Assembly (NCBI RefSeq): GCF_001029105.3
Contig: NZ_CP011807.3
Coordinates: forward strand, 3,906,001 to 3,970,000
DNA length: 64,000 nucleotides
DNA from: Pandoraea faecigallinarum
GTDB taxonomy: Bacteria > Pseudomonadota > Gammaproteobacteria > Burkholderiales > Burkholderiaceae
Direction of reading: 5' to 3'
In this document: one piece after another, positions 36,246 through 44,807 of the stretch
Layout: each line of letters opens with the position of its first letter
Numbering within the stretch: the stretch's first letter is position 1
Notes under the pieces: generated by a model
The model's database searches: none
The model's input: the letters and a program-made list of their open reading frames with translations, nothing else
What the model was told of the DNA's origin: nothing
Made by a program: the position numbers and the translations under genes

Positions 36246-37190
36246 CTACCGAAGGCTGGTGTCCGGCAGATCGGGCACCAGCCGTGCGCCCGGCGCGCGC
36301 TGCATCTCCCGCCACACGCTGCGCGCGTTCTCAACGAACGTCGCCACGCACGGATTGTGATTGTCACGGCTCCATAACAGCGCCACTTCGGCCACGGGAG
36401 CGTTCCTGAGCGGCTTGAACACCGCGTTGCCCGACGCGCTTGCACTGCTCATCGACATAGGCACCATCGCCACACCCAGTCCTTCGCCAACGAGGTTGAT
36501 GATGGTCTGCTGCAAGTTGGTTTCGAGCCGGATATGCGGCGAGAATCCCGCGCGGCGACAATGCGTGACGATCAGGTCGTAGACGAGGGGCGCGATCTCG
36601 CGCGGAATGCTGACGAACGATTCCTCGGCGAGTTGCGTGGCGTCGAGCACGCGCACCTTGGCCAGCGGATGCGTGCGCGGAATCACCGCCACCATCTCCT
36701 CGCGAAAGACGGTCGCCGTATCGAGACCGGTCAGATCCTCGGGACGGTACATGATGCCCACGTCGGTCTGTCCGGCGCGCACGGACTCGGCCAGCAGATT
36801 CGGCAGCGTCTCCGCCAGTTTCATGTCGACGCGGGAGAATGCGGCGGCGTAGGTACGCGTGAGCGCCGGGAGAATGTTGTAGGCGGAAGACATCATGAAG
36901 CCGACGGTGATCGCGCCGTCTTCCCCCCGACTCGCCGCCACCACGTTGCGACGTGCGCGGTCGACCGAATTGAGGATTTCCACCGCATCCTGATAAAAGC
37001 GCGTGCCGGCCCGTGTGAGCCGCACGCTGCGGTTCGTGCGCTCGAACAACTGCACGCCCAGTTCGGCTTCCATCAACGCAATCTGGCGCGAGAGCGGCGG
37101 CTGAGAGATGTGCAGTTGCTGGGCCGCGCGGCCGAAATGCAGCGTCTGCGCGAGGGCCACGAAATACTGAAAATGGCGCAGTTCGATCAT
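36246..37190 (-). CDS. LysR-family transcriptional regulator
   Basis: A 314-residue LysR regulator with the helix-turn-helix at residues 1-60 (LRHFQYFVALAQTLHFGRAA, then SQPPLSRQIALME) and a CbnR/CatR-like effector domain (TVGFMMSSAYNILPAL, GEGLGVAMVPMS). Relatives control aromatic and organic-acid catabolism. The ATG at 37190 starts exactly at the family N-terminus; an upstream in-frame start adds 35 unrelated residues. It is divergent from the sigma-54 activator gene, with a palindrome next to its start. Confidence 0.92.
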   Translation of the reverse strand: MIELRHFQYFVALAQTLHFGRAAQQLHISQPPLSRQIALMEAELGVQLFERTNRSVRLTRAGTRFYQDAVEILNSVDRARRNVVAASRGEDGAITVGFMMSSAYNILPALTRTYAAAFSRVDMKLAETLPNLLAESVRAGQTDVGIMYRPEDLTGLDTATVFREEMVAVIPRTHPLAKVRVLDATQLAEESFVSIPREIAPLVYDLIVTHCRRAGFSPHIRLETNLQQTIINLVGEGLGVAMVPMSMSSASASGNAVFKPLRNAPVAEVALLWSRDNHNPCVATFVENARSVWREMQRAPGARLVPDLPDTSLR

Positions 37191-37193
37191 TTG

Positions 37194-37208
37194 ATACCCC
37201 AGAGGTAT
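37194..37208. promoter_or_regulatory. Candidate LysR operator
   Basis: ATACC-N5-GGTAT, a 15-bp inverted repeat of the T-N11-A type, sits 3 bp upstream of the lysR start and about 165 bp before the activator gene. Its position fits autoregulation. Confidence 0.55.
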
Positions 37209-37372
37209 TATTGACGCATCAATATTGTATTGGATGTTATGACTCGACGGTCGTATCCTGCTTTGGCGGTTGGCCACCCGAGCCGGTCGCGACATAAAGA
37301 GACGTCAGGAATCGCCAGGCCACAAGCCACCGACGGCGCCCCTTTCGTACCAATACGAGAAGGAGACAAGTC

Positions 37373-38692
37373 ATGCCCGCTCACCTCGCCGTAGCGCACG
37401 CCCCCGCTCGACCTGTCGGCCACGCCAGCCCCCGCGGCGCGGCCAGTGCCAACACCGCATTCAGCAACATTGCCGCCCTCGCCGAGCGCATCGTGCGCGT
37501 ACCGCCCGCCTCGGCCTCCGTGTCGTCCCCCGCGACACTTCAGGCGCTTCGGTTGCGTCCCGATTACCTGGCCATCGACGATCTGTGCGGCACCGACGCC
37601 CGCATGCGCGATTTGCTTGCGCGCGGCAAACGCTTCATCGATCGCGGTCTGCCCGTGCTGATTCTCGGCGAGACGGGAACGGGCAAGGAATTTCTCGCGC
37701 GGGCGTTGCACGCGTATAGCGAACGACGCTCGCAATCGTTCGTCGCCATCAACACGGCGTCGTTGCCGGAACATCTCGTCGAAAGCGAATTGTTCGGTTA
37801 TCAGCGCGGCGCATTCTCGGGCGCGTTGCCCGGGGGCATGAAAGGGAAATTGCAGCAAGCCGACGGCGGCACGCTCTTCCTCGACGAGATCGGCGACATG
37901 CCGTATGCGTTGCAGACTCGTTTGCTACGCGTGCTATCGGAGCGGGAAGTCACGCCGCTTGGCGCGAGCCAGCCCGTGCCGGTCGATGTGCAGCTGATCT
38001 GCGCGACGCATCAGGATCTCGCCAGCGCCGTCGCACAGGGAACGTTCCGCGAAGACCTCTACTACCGGATCGCCGTCGGTGTCCTGACGTTGCCCACGCT
38101 GCGCGAGCGAGACGACAAGCCGGAGCTCATCGCCCGCATGCTGTGCGACGAATGGCCCGGACTGCGTGTCGACCAGGCGCTGGCGCGGGTATCGCCCGAC
38201 GCACTTTCCCGTCTGCTCGCGCACGCCTGGCCGGGCAATCTGCGTCAGATGCGTGCCGCATTGCGTTACGCGTGCGCCGTAATGAGCGGCGAGCTGCTGT
38301 GCGCGAACGACTTGCCGCCGGAGTTCTTGCAGACACGCGCCGCACACGCGGCACGGGCGCCGCAGACAATGCGTGCGTCGACGCCGCGACATCGCGAAGA
38401 CGACATGCACATGCGGGAGGTGAACGGCGAGGCGTCGGCGCACGACGCGAAGACGATGCCCCGGGCAACGGCGCTTCGTGCGTTGCCTGCCGCGCATGCC
38501 ACACAAGACATGGGGCAGGACCCGGAGCGCGAACGCATTGTGCAGGCGCTTGCACAACATCGCTGGAACATCTCGGCGGCGGCGCGCTCGCTCGGTTTCT
38601 GTCGCGCGTCGCTGTATCGCAAGCTCAAGCAGTTGAGCATTCCGCACGTGCGCGATTGTGGTGAAGCGCTCACGACCGGTCACTTTGCCTAG
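37373..38692 (+). CDS. Sigma-54-dependent activator lacking a sensor domain
   Basis: A 439-residue bacterial enhancer-binding protein: AAA+ domain with Walker A GETGTGKE (residues 99-106), the sigma-54 contact loop GAFSGA (146-151; usual form GAFTGA) and Walker B GTLFLDEIGD (166-175); a Fis-type helix-turn-helix near residues 390-425 (NISAAARSLGFCRASLYRKLK). The DNA-binding domain resembles the AcoR group, but the large N-terminal GAF/PAS sensor of that group is absent: only about 85 Ala/Pro-rich residues precede the ATPase. Between them lies an Ala/His-rich linker. AAGGAG before the ATG at 37373 supports the start. It is the natural candidate to act on the nearby sigma-54 promoters. Confidence 0.92.
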   Translation: MPAHLAVAHAPARPVGHASPRGAASANTAFSNIAALAERIVRVPPASASVSSPATLQALRLRPDYLAIDDLCGTDARMRDLLARGKRFIDRGLPVLILGETGTGKEFLARALHAYSERRSQSFVAINTASLPEHLVESELFGYQRGAFSGALPGGMKGKLQQADGGTLFLDEIGDMPYALQTRLLRVLSEREVTPLGASQPVPVDVQLICATHQDLASAVAQGTFREDLYYRIAVGVLTLPTLRERDDKPELIARMLCDEWPGLRVDQALARVSPDALSRLLAHAWPGNLRQMRAALRYACAVMSGELLCANDLPPEFLQTRAAHAARAPQTMRASTPRHREDDMHMREVNGEASAHDAKTMPRATALRALPAAHATQDMGQDPERERIVQALAQHRWNISAAARSLGFCRASLYRKLKQLSIPHVRDCGEALTTGHFA

Positions 38693-38772
38693 TGCGTGCG
38701 TTGCGTCGAATGGTGCCGACGAGAAACGTGGAGAAAGATTGCGAACAACAATCGCGGACAAAAATCACAGAC

Positions 38773-38801
38773 AAAAAAAAGCGCGGCCGATAAGGCCGCG
38801 C
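38773..38801 (-). terminator. Rho-independent terminator of the candidate small RNA
   Basis: GCGCGGCC, loop of five, GGCCGCGC, then TTTTTTTT on the minus strand. On the plus strand no T-run follows, so it would stop the activator gene's transcript only weakly. Confidence 0.85.
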
Positions 38802-38847
38802 CAAGGTTTGGAGACTTTTCACTCAACGCAAAAGTCTACTTCTCGCG
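38773..38847 (-). ncRNA. Candidate small RNA with intrinsic terminator
   Basis: On the minus strand a -10 box TATACT (38854-38859) is followed by about 75 nt: a perfect 8-bp hairpin (AGACTTTT/AAAAGTCT, 10-nt loop; 38812-38837), a short linker, then an 8-bp GC stem (GCGCGGCC/GGCCGCGC; 38781-38801) and eight T residues. The -35 is weak (ATGACA at 20-bp spacing). No minus-strand gene lies upstream for this terminator to serve, so an independent short transcript is likely. I cannot assign a family or target. Confidence 0.6.
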
Positions 38848-38859
38848 GAACGTAGTATA

Positions 38860-39697
38860 GGTCTGCCACCCGAAATCATTGTCATCATTCGACGCAATGA
38901 ATTATTTGGCGACTCGCAATAGTCCGTAAAACCCCATAAATAAAGCACTTTTCGGCACGCGACGAATTCAGGTGCTTGCCAACATCTCAGAATTCACTCA
39001 TTACGCGCGTGTACGCATCCCATATGACAGGCGCATGGCAGCGCACTGACACGGGCATGTGCGGCGACCGCCCGATTCGCTTGTTCCGAACTCGTCGCTA
39101 TTTATATGGCAGCGACGATCGACGGATAACGCTCACCTTATTGCGCGCCAACCCACGTCGGCTCCTCTCGCGCCACCTCGATCAACGACACAGAGTGACG
39201 CCGCTTGCCGCCGACTGACGTTGACCTCCGCGTGCCCGCGCCGGCGTGGGACTTCTGACGGATGCGTCATGTGCGCGACGTCATCACTGCGCGCGTTCTC
39301 ACATCGACGGAACCAAAACAAAACATGCTTGTCGCGCGCAAAACGCGCGCTGGCCATGCTTCGCGCGCGCTTTTGCCAGCACGTCACACTGTGTCCCAAG
39401 CGCAACACACGTCGCTTGCAGGGCGATTTCTCGCCTACGCTTAATCAGGCCAATCCCTTGCCAGACAATGCTTTACGACGCGCTTCGCACATTCTTTTCA
39501 TATCTGAAATAGATTCTTGCGGATTCTGAAATAGGCGGGAGTGACACCGGCTCATACACTGCCCCCTGTCAACAGAGCAGTGCCGATAGCTGTTCGGGTC
39601 CGCGAGTGACACATCGTCACCTCGACATGTTCTGTTTCGCCGCGTTCTGTTTACACGCGAATTCTGCGATTCGTGTCACGTTACTGGAGCTTAAACC
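38860..39697. other. Long non-coding stretch before the porin gene
   Basis: About 840 bp with no frame I trust as a gene; the short open frames have no ribosome binding site or recognisable product. Base composition is lower in GC than the neighbourhood, mainly at 38870-39000. GTGAC-N5-GTCAC (39606-39620) is an inverted repeat about 80 bp before the porin start, and GTTCTGTTT occurs twice nearby. It probably holds a long porin control region. Confidence 0.5.
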
Positions 39698-40861
39698 ATG
39701 AAAAAAACTCTTCTTGCCGCGGCCGTTGTCGGCGCGTTCTCGATGACCGCGCACGCGCAAAGCAGCGTCACCCTGTACGGCTTGATCGACGCCGGCATCG
39801 CTTACACGAGCAACTCGACGAACACCGTTGGTGCTTCGGGTTCGAAGAACTTCCGTGCAACGAGCGGCCTGGTCAACGGCAGCCGTTGGGGCCTGAAGGG
39901 CTCGGAAGACCTGGGTGGCGGTAACAAGGCCATCTTCGTGCTGGAAAACGGTTTCTCGATCAACAATGGTCAGTCGGGCCAAAACGGCCGTATGTTCGGT
40001 CGCCAAGCCTTCGTCGGTCTGCAAAACGACAAGTTCGGCGCTGTGACGATCGGCCGTCAGTACGACTCGCTGGTTGACTACCTGGCACCGCTGACCCTGA
40101 ACGGTTCGTCGTTCGGCGGCACGATCGCTTCGCACCCGTATGACAACGACAACACGAACAATTCGTTCCGTGTGAACAACTCGGTCAAGTACTCGAGCGC
40201 CAACTACAACGGCCTGACCTTCGGCGGCCTGTATGGCTTCTCGAACAAGGCCGGCGACTTCGCCAACAACCGTGCATTCAGCGCTGGCGTGAACTACGCA
40301 AACGGCCCGTTCACGGTGGCTGCTGCTTACTTGGAGCGTCAAGGCAATCCGGGTAACAACAACGGCTCGGGCGCAGTCGACACGTCGACTGGCGGTGACT
40401 CGGTGTTCCAATCGTCGAAGCAACGCGTTTGGGGTATCGGTGGTAACTATGCCTTCGGCCCGGCAACGGTCGGCCTGGTGTACACCCACACCCAACTGCA
40501 AGGCCTGACGGGTCTGAACTACAACAGCACCGCTGTGTCGTTCGCCAACGACGGTCTGAAGTTCGACAACTTCGAAGTCAACGGTCGCTACATGCTGACC
40601 CCGGCAGTCTCGCTGTCGGCCGCGTACACGTACACGATGGCCAAGCAGGATTCGACGGACAAGAAGCCGAAGTTCCACACCGTTACGCTGCAAGCCGACT
40701 ACCGTCTGTCGAAGCGCACCGATGTGTACCTGACGGGTTCGTACCAGCACATCTCCGACAACGAAGGCACGGGTCTGGCGGCCGGTGTCGGCGCTGCCGG
40801 CGGTATGTCGTCGACCAGCTCGCAAACCGTCGTCGGCACGGGTATCCGTCACCGCTTCTAA
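39698..40861 (+). CDS. Gram-negative outer-membrane porin
   Basis: A 387-residue Burkholderiales porin. A Sec signal peptide (MKKTLLAAAVVGAFSMTAHA, cut before QSS) precedes SVTLYGLIDAGIAY, the typical first strand. The 16-strand barrel ends in GIRHRF, the terminal Phe needed for outer-membrane assembly. Such trimeric porins pass small anions and neutral solutes. Codon use is more biased (GGC, CTG, AAC) than neighbours, a sign of high expression. GGAG precedes the ATG at 39698; two hairpins follow the stop. Confidence 0.95.
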   Translation: MKKTLLAAAVVGAFSMTAHAQSSVTLYGLIDAGIAYTSNSTNTVGASGSKNFRATSGLVNGSRWGLKGSEDLGGGNKAIFVLENGFSINNGQSGQNGRMFGRQAFVGLQNDKFGAVTIGRQYDSLVDYLAPLTLNGSSFGGTIASHPYDNDNTNNSFRVNNSVKYSSANYNGLTFGGLYGFSNKAGDFANNRAFSAGVNYANGPFTVAAAYLERQGNPGNNNGSGAVDTSTGGDSVFQSSKQRVWGIGGNYAFGPATVGLVYTHTQLQGLTGLNYNSTAVSFANDGLKFDNFEVNGRYMLTPAVSLSAAYTYTMAKQDSTDKKPKFHTVTLQADYRLSKRTDVYLTGSYQHISDNEGTGLAAGVGAAGGMSSTSSQTVVGTGIRHRF

Positions 40862-40873
40862 TCCAGGCGGCGT

Positions 40874-40939
40874 GAACACCGGTGCGGTTTGCCGGTGTTC
40901 CTGACACGAAAATGGCAGCCTCACGGCTGCCATTTTTTT
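40874..40939 (+). terminator. Porin terminator (two hairpins)
   Basis: A first 9-bp stem, GAACACCGG/CCGGTGTTC (40874-40900), is followed by a 10-bp stem AATGGCAGCC/GGCTGCCATT with a 4-nt loop and a T-run (40911-40939). The second is a standard intrinsic terminator. Confidence 0.9.
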
Positions 40940-41004
40940 GCATCGAAGGTGCGCAGCGGTGCAACGCGCGATATCGCACGCCGCACCGCTGCGCCCGGTT
41001 CACA

Positions 41005-42528
41005 TCAGAAGCGCGTCTCGCGCGCGGCGCGCAGGAAGTTGTCCAGCACCGGCGTGCAATCGAGAAACTCCGGTCCACCCGCTCGGTGGAATTCCGGGTG
41101 CCACTGCAAGCCCATCACGAACGGTGCCTTGCGATAGCGAATCGCTTCGACCACGCCGTCTTCCGCACACACGGCCTCGACGCTCAGATCGCGCCCCAAC
41201 GTCTTCACCGACTGGTGGTGAATCGAGTTGACGATCGGCACGTCGAGCGGCGCGAGCATCTGCGCAAGCGACGAGCCTTCGGGGAAGGTCAGCGTGTGGC
41301 GGTTGTGTTCGTATGTCTCGGTGACGTGCGGAATCGCCTCGGGCAGATCCGTCGCAATGTCCTGGTGCAGCGTGCCGCCGAACGCCACGTTAATCAGTTG
41401 GCAACCGCGGCAGACACCCAGAATCGGCTTGCCCTGCTCGACGAATTCGTGCAGAAGCTCAAGTTCGTACATGTCGCGCATACGATCGCCCTGCCATTCG
41501 TGACGCGTGGCCACTTCCGAATAGGTCAGCGGCGAGACGTCCGCCCCGCCCTGCAAGACCAGACCGTCGAGATGCTTCGCATAATCGTGCAGACGGATAT
41601 GGCTCGGGTGGAGCAGCCCTTGCGTGTCGACGGTCGGAATCATGAACACCAGCACGTCGCGCGACATCACCCAGTGTGCGATCGATTCTTCGAGGTATTG
41701 CAGCGTTTTGCTGCGCAAACCCTTGGCGCCCGGCTCGGGGTGAAAGATGCGTGCCGAGATGCCGATTTTCAGCGTGCGCTGCGTGATGCGCTGGCCGGCG
41801 CGATCGTACCAGGCACGCAGGCGCGCCGACATGATGCGACGCAGAACCGACCAGGGCGAATCGCCCGCCTGCAAGTACGACGGCTGACCGCCCATCGATG
41901 CCGGGCTGCCCGGACGCGGCGCCCCCGCACCGAATGACGGTTGATGCGGCGGCTCACCACCGCCACCCGCACCGCCTGCCCCACCCGCGCCACCGGTCGT
42001 CCGCGCTTCGTCGATGTTTCCGCCCGCGCTGCCGAGACCGGCCGCTTTGACGTCGTCGGCGGTTTTCGGCGCAGACGCGCCAATCGGATTACGGTCCGAA
42101 GCGACTTCGGCAGCCGACGTCTGCCCCGCCGGTTTCGCCGCGGGCGCGGTGGACGTGGCGGATGTCGCGGACGTAGCAGGCTTTTCCGCCTTCGCATCGG
42201 CCGAACCGGACACTTCCGTCGGTGGCACCGGACGCGTCAGCGTATCGGGATTCGGCGGCATGCTGGCCGAACCTTCGGCCGTCCCCGCGACGGGCTTGGC
42301 CGTCGGGCGCGGCGTCTGGGGCGTGGCCGGCTCGACGTAGTCGGACGAGCGCGTCGCCGGCGAATCCGCAGGCGATCCTCCCGCTTTCGCGGCACCGGAT
42401 GCCGATGGGGCCGACGATGGTGACGCGGCAGAAGGCGCCGCGGGTGTTGGCGAAGGTGCGGGCTTGCTCGTATCGGACTCGGGCTTGGACGGCGGCTGCG
42501 GCGATTTCGGATCTTGAGCGTCGGTCAT
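41005..42528 (-). CDS. Class I glutamine amidotransferase (PuuD-like) with disordered N-terminus
   Basis: The last ~260 residues are a gamma-glutamyl-GABA hydrolase-type amidotransferase: LQGGADVSP, nucleophile Cys373 in GVCRGCQLINV, and His477/Glu479 in LQWHPEF. Such enzymes release GABA or similar amines from gamma-glutamyl conjugates. The first ~215 residues are low-complexity, rich in Ala, Pro, Ser, Thr and Gly, with no fold visible; plain PuuD is about 250 residues, so this 507-residue protein is double length. I chose the ATG at 42528 (MTDAQDPKSP); a GTG at 42591 is in frame. It stands alone, with no putrescine genes nearby. Confidence 0.88.
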   Translation of the reverse strand: MTDAQDPKSPQPPSKPESDTSKPAPSPTPAAPSAASPSSAPSASGAAKAGGSPADSPATRSSDYVEPATPQTPRPTAKPVAGTAEGSASMPPNPDTLTRPVPPTEVSGSADAKAEKPATSATSATSTAPAAKPAGQTSAAEVASDRNPIGASAPKTADDVKAAGLGSAGGNIDEARTTGGAGGAGGAGGGGEPPHQPSFGAGAPRPGSPASMGGQPSYLQAGDSPWSVLRRIMSARLRAWYDRAGQRITQRTLKIGISARIFHPEPGAKGLRSKTLQYLEESIAHWVMSRDVLVFMIPTVDTQGLLHPSHIRLHDYAKHLDGLVLQGGADVSPLTYSEVATRHEWQGDRMRDMYELELLHEFVEQGKPILGVCRGCQLINVAFGGTLHQDIATDLPEAIPHVTETYEHNRHTLTFPEGSSLAQMLAPLDVPIVNSIHHQSVKTLGRDLSVEAVCAEDGVVEAIRYRKAPFVMGLQWHPEFHRAGGPEFLDCTPVLDNFLRAARETRF

Positions 42529-42935
42529 GATGGCTTTGAAATGCGTCCTGAAAAAGATCGTGAGGACGAAGGGGAAAGAGGGATTGACCACGTCGGCCCG
42601 GGAATTATCCCGCCGGCACCATCGCGCCGCAACCGCCAGCGCGAAAACGTCGGCGCTCCCGGGGGCATCGCAACCTCATCGCCGGGCGCGCCTCGCAAAA
42701 GCGATGAAACCGTCCCGCCCGTCCGATGTCGAATGTGCTGGTCACGCGACGGACGCGTTCCGCTGGCCGGCGGCACGGCATGGCCCCGCTGCGGCGAATC
42801 GCACCGCCGACGCGTATAATCCGGACATGTTGAACGGCGTTCGTCGCACATTGAACACGAATTGCGCGATGTTAACGTCGTTCACGAGAACTTGCTTGCC
42901 CGTCCGGCGAGCTTATTGGCATCAGGAGTCTGCAA
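42529..42935. other. Intergenic region before the DUF1232 gene
   Basis: About 400 bp between divergent genes. A perfect -10 box TATAAT occurs at 42815-42820, about 115 bp before the GTG of the DUF1232 gene, without a recognisable -35. I see no credible coding sequence. Confidence 0.5.
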
Positions 42936-43217
42936 GTGAAGCGTTTTCTTCGTCTGTGGCAGGTCGCCCGTCACGACTTCCGTGTGCTGTGGCACGCGGC
43001 CCGCGATCCGCGACGTCCGCGCTGGCTTTTGCCCGCCGTCGTGTTGCTCGCGCTCTACCTGCTCAGCCCCATCGACCTGATTCCCGACTTCGTGCCGGTG
43101 TTCGGGTTGCTCGACGATGTCGTCGTGATCGGCATGGTCATCCACTGGCTCATCAAGCGTTTGCCGGTCGACGTGCGTGAAGACGCCCGGGCTCACGTGT
43201 TCACGCAGCGCGCCTGA
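42936..43217 (+). CDS. DUF1232 (YkvA-like) membrane protein
   Basis: A 93-residue protein with a basic N-terminus, a hydrophobic segment (WLLPAVVLLALYLLSPIDLI) and the DUF1232 hallmark SPIDLIPDFVPVFGLLDD. Function of the family is unknown. The GTG at 42936 has AGGAG nine bases upstream. A terminator follows. Confidence 0.88.
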   Translation: MKRFLRLWQVARHDFRVLWHAARDPRRPRWLLPAVVLLALYLLSPIDLIPDFVPVFGLLDDVVVIGMVIHWLIKRLPVDVREDARAHVFTQRA

Positions 43218-43240
43218 CGGTCGAACGCCCGGGTGCAACA

Positions 43241-43270
43241 AAAAAGGGACGCTTCGGCATCCCTTTTTTT
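43241..43270. terminator. Bidirectional terminator
   Basis: AAAAAAGGGA pairs with TCCCTTTTTT around a 10-nt loop (CGCTTCGGCA). It lies between the convergent DUF1232 and quinone oxidoreductase genes and can serve both. Confidence 0.9.
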
Positions 43271-43294
43271 TCGTCCGCTCCCGTCGCCGCGGAC

Positions 43295-44268
43295 CTACGG
43301 CATGAGCAAGGTCGAGCCCGTGGTCTTGCGCGACTCCAGATCGCGGTGCGCCTGCGCGACATCGGCCAGTGCGTAGCGCTGATTCACTTCGATCTTGACG
43401 ATTCCCTTGCTGACCACGTCGAACAACTCGTTCGCCGTGGCTACCAGATCGGCGCGCTTGGCGGTGTAGTTGAACAGCGTTGGGCGCGTGAAGAATAACG
43501 AACCGCGCGAGACAAGATCGCTGGTGTTGATTTGCGTGACGGGACCGGAAGCGTTGCCGAAGTTCACCATCATGCCCAGCGGACGCAGGCAGTCGAGCGA
43601 GCCGGTAAAGGTGTCCTTGCCGATCGAATCGTAGACCACCGGAACGCCTTCGCCGCCAGTGATTTCCTTCACCCGCTCGACGAAGTTCTCACGCGTGTAG
43701 ACGATCGGGTGATCGCAGCCATGCCGGCGCACGAGCGCTGCCTTTTCCTCCGAGCCGACCGTGCCGATTACCGTCGCACCGAGCGCCTTCGCCCATTGGC
43801 AAACGATCAGGCCGCCCCCCCCGCGGCCGCGTGAATCAGGATCGTGTCGCCCGGCTTCACGGCATACGTGCGGCGCAGCAGGTACTGTGCCGTCATGCCT
43901 TGCAGCATCATGGCAGCAGCCTGATCGTCGCTGATGGCGTCGGGCAGACGCACCAGCGGTGCGGCCGGCATCACTCGCGCCTGCGAGTACGCGCCGCATG
44001 GGCGGCTCGCATACGCCACGCGATCGCCCGGCTTGACATGGGTCACGCCTTCGCCCACGGCTTCGACCACCCCGGCCGCTTCCATGCCCAGACCGGCGGG
44101 CAGCGGTTGCGGATACAGGCCGGTGCGGAAATATACGTCGATGTAGTTCAGGCCCACCGCCTGATGGCGCACGCGCGCCTCGCCCGGACCGGGTTCGCCG
44201 ACTTCGACATCGACCCACTTCATCACTTCCGGGCCGCCGTTCTGTTCGATACGAATGGCTTTGGTCAT
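43295..44268 (-). pseudogene. NADPH:quinone oxidoreductase, frameshifted
   Basis: Two adjacent frames together give a full zeta-crystallin-type quinone reductase of about 324 residues. The first frame (from ATG 44268, GGAGAA upstream) runs from MTKAIRIEQNGG to LIHAAAGG and then hits a stop at 43807-43809. The second frame continues LIVCQWAKALGATVIG to the C-terminus STLLMP. The break falls at a run of eight G (minus strand, 43815-43822) inside the nucleotide-binding loop. One missing T after that run would restore the family motif AAAGGVGLIV exactly. It may be a sequencing error or a real mutation; as given, the gene is broken. It follows mgsA by 34 bp. Confidence 0.85.
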
Positions 44269-44302
44269 CGTCAATTTCTCCCTCTATGCGTTGTGTATGT
44301 CG

Positions 44303-44746
44303 TCACGGGTTCGTGGTCAGACGCACGATCAGTTGCTCCAGCAGCAGCCGCGCCGTCGCACTGTTCGTGGCGCACGGTACGTTGTGCACGTCGCAGGCGC
44401 GCACCAGCGCGTTGATATCGGGTTCGTGCGGTTGCGGCGTCATGGGGTCGCGCAGGAACAGCACCATGTCGACGCGCCCCTCCGCCAGTTGCGCGCCGAT
44501 CTGCAAATCGCCGCCATGCGGGCCGGAGAGCATGCGCTCGACGTCGAGTCCAAGCTCGGTGGCGATGCGCCCGCCTGTGGTGCCGGTGGCCACGAGCCGG
44601 CACTGGCGCAGGACGTCGACATAGTCGCGCGCGACCGCCAGGATCTCGTCTTTCTTCTTGTCGTGGGCGATGAGTGCAATTCGAACTGCCGGAACTGCCG
44701 GAACTGCGGGAACCGTGGCAGCGGCAGGCACTTTCGGTACTGTCAT
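44303..44746 (-). CDS. mgsA: Methylglyoxal synthase
   Basis: MgsA converts dihydroxyacetone phosphate to methylglyoxal and phosphate, an overflow route when phosphate is short. The 147-residue protein has [18 protein letters not shown] and [11 protein letters not shown]. Residues His28, Asp80, Asp100, His107 and Asp110 match His19, Asp71, Asp91, His98 and Asp101 of the E. coli enzyme with a constant offset of nine, so it should be active. The N-terminal tail contains [10 protein letters not shown], encoded by a 9-bp repeat. I chose the ATG at 44746; an upstream start would overlap the SDR gene. It probably shares a transcript with the SDR and the quinone reductase. Confidence 0.93.
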   Translation of the reverse strand: MTVPKVPAAATVPAVPAVPAVRIALIAHDKKKDEILAVARDYVDVLRQCRLVATGTTGGRIATELGLDVERMLSGPHGGDLQIGAQLAEGRVDMVLFLRDPMTPQPHEPDINALVRACDVHNVPCATNSATARLLLEQLIVRLTTNP

Positions 44747-44807
44747 TGATGCAATCCCCGAGCGTGGTATGGATGAGGGTGAATACGATGGATTGCCGGA
44801 TGACGCA

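Noticed and set aside
39059..39529. Open frame of 156 residues before the porin
   Set aside because: Start lacks a ribosome binding site and the product (Arg/Ser/Thr-rich) resembles no protein I know; treated as non-coding.
42527..43180. Plus-strand open frame overlapping the DUF1232 gene
   Set aside because: No recognisable domain and different frame from the well-supported DUF1232 protein with its own ribosome binding site.
43807..44268. Short separate quinone-reductase-like gene
   Set aside because: It ends inside the nucleotide-binding loop and joins the next frame exactly; it is half of one frameshifted gene.
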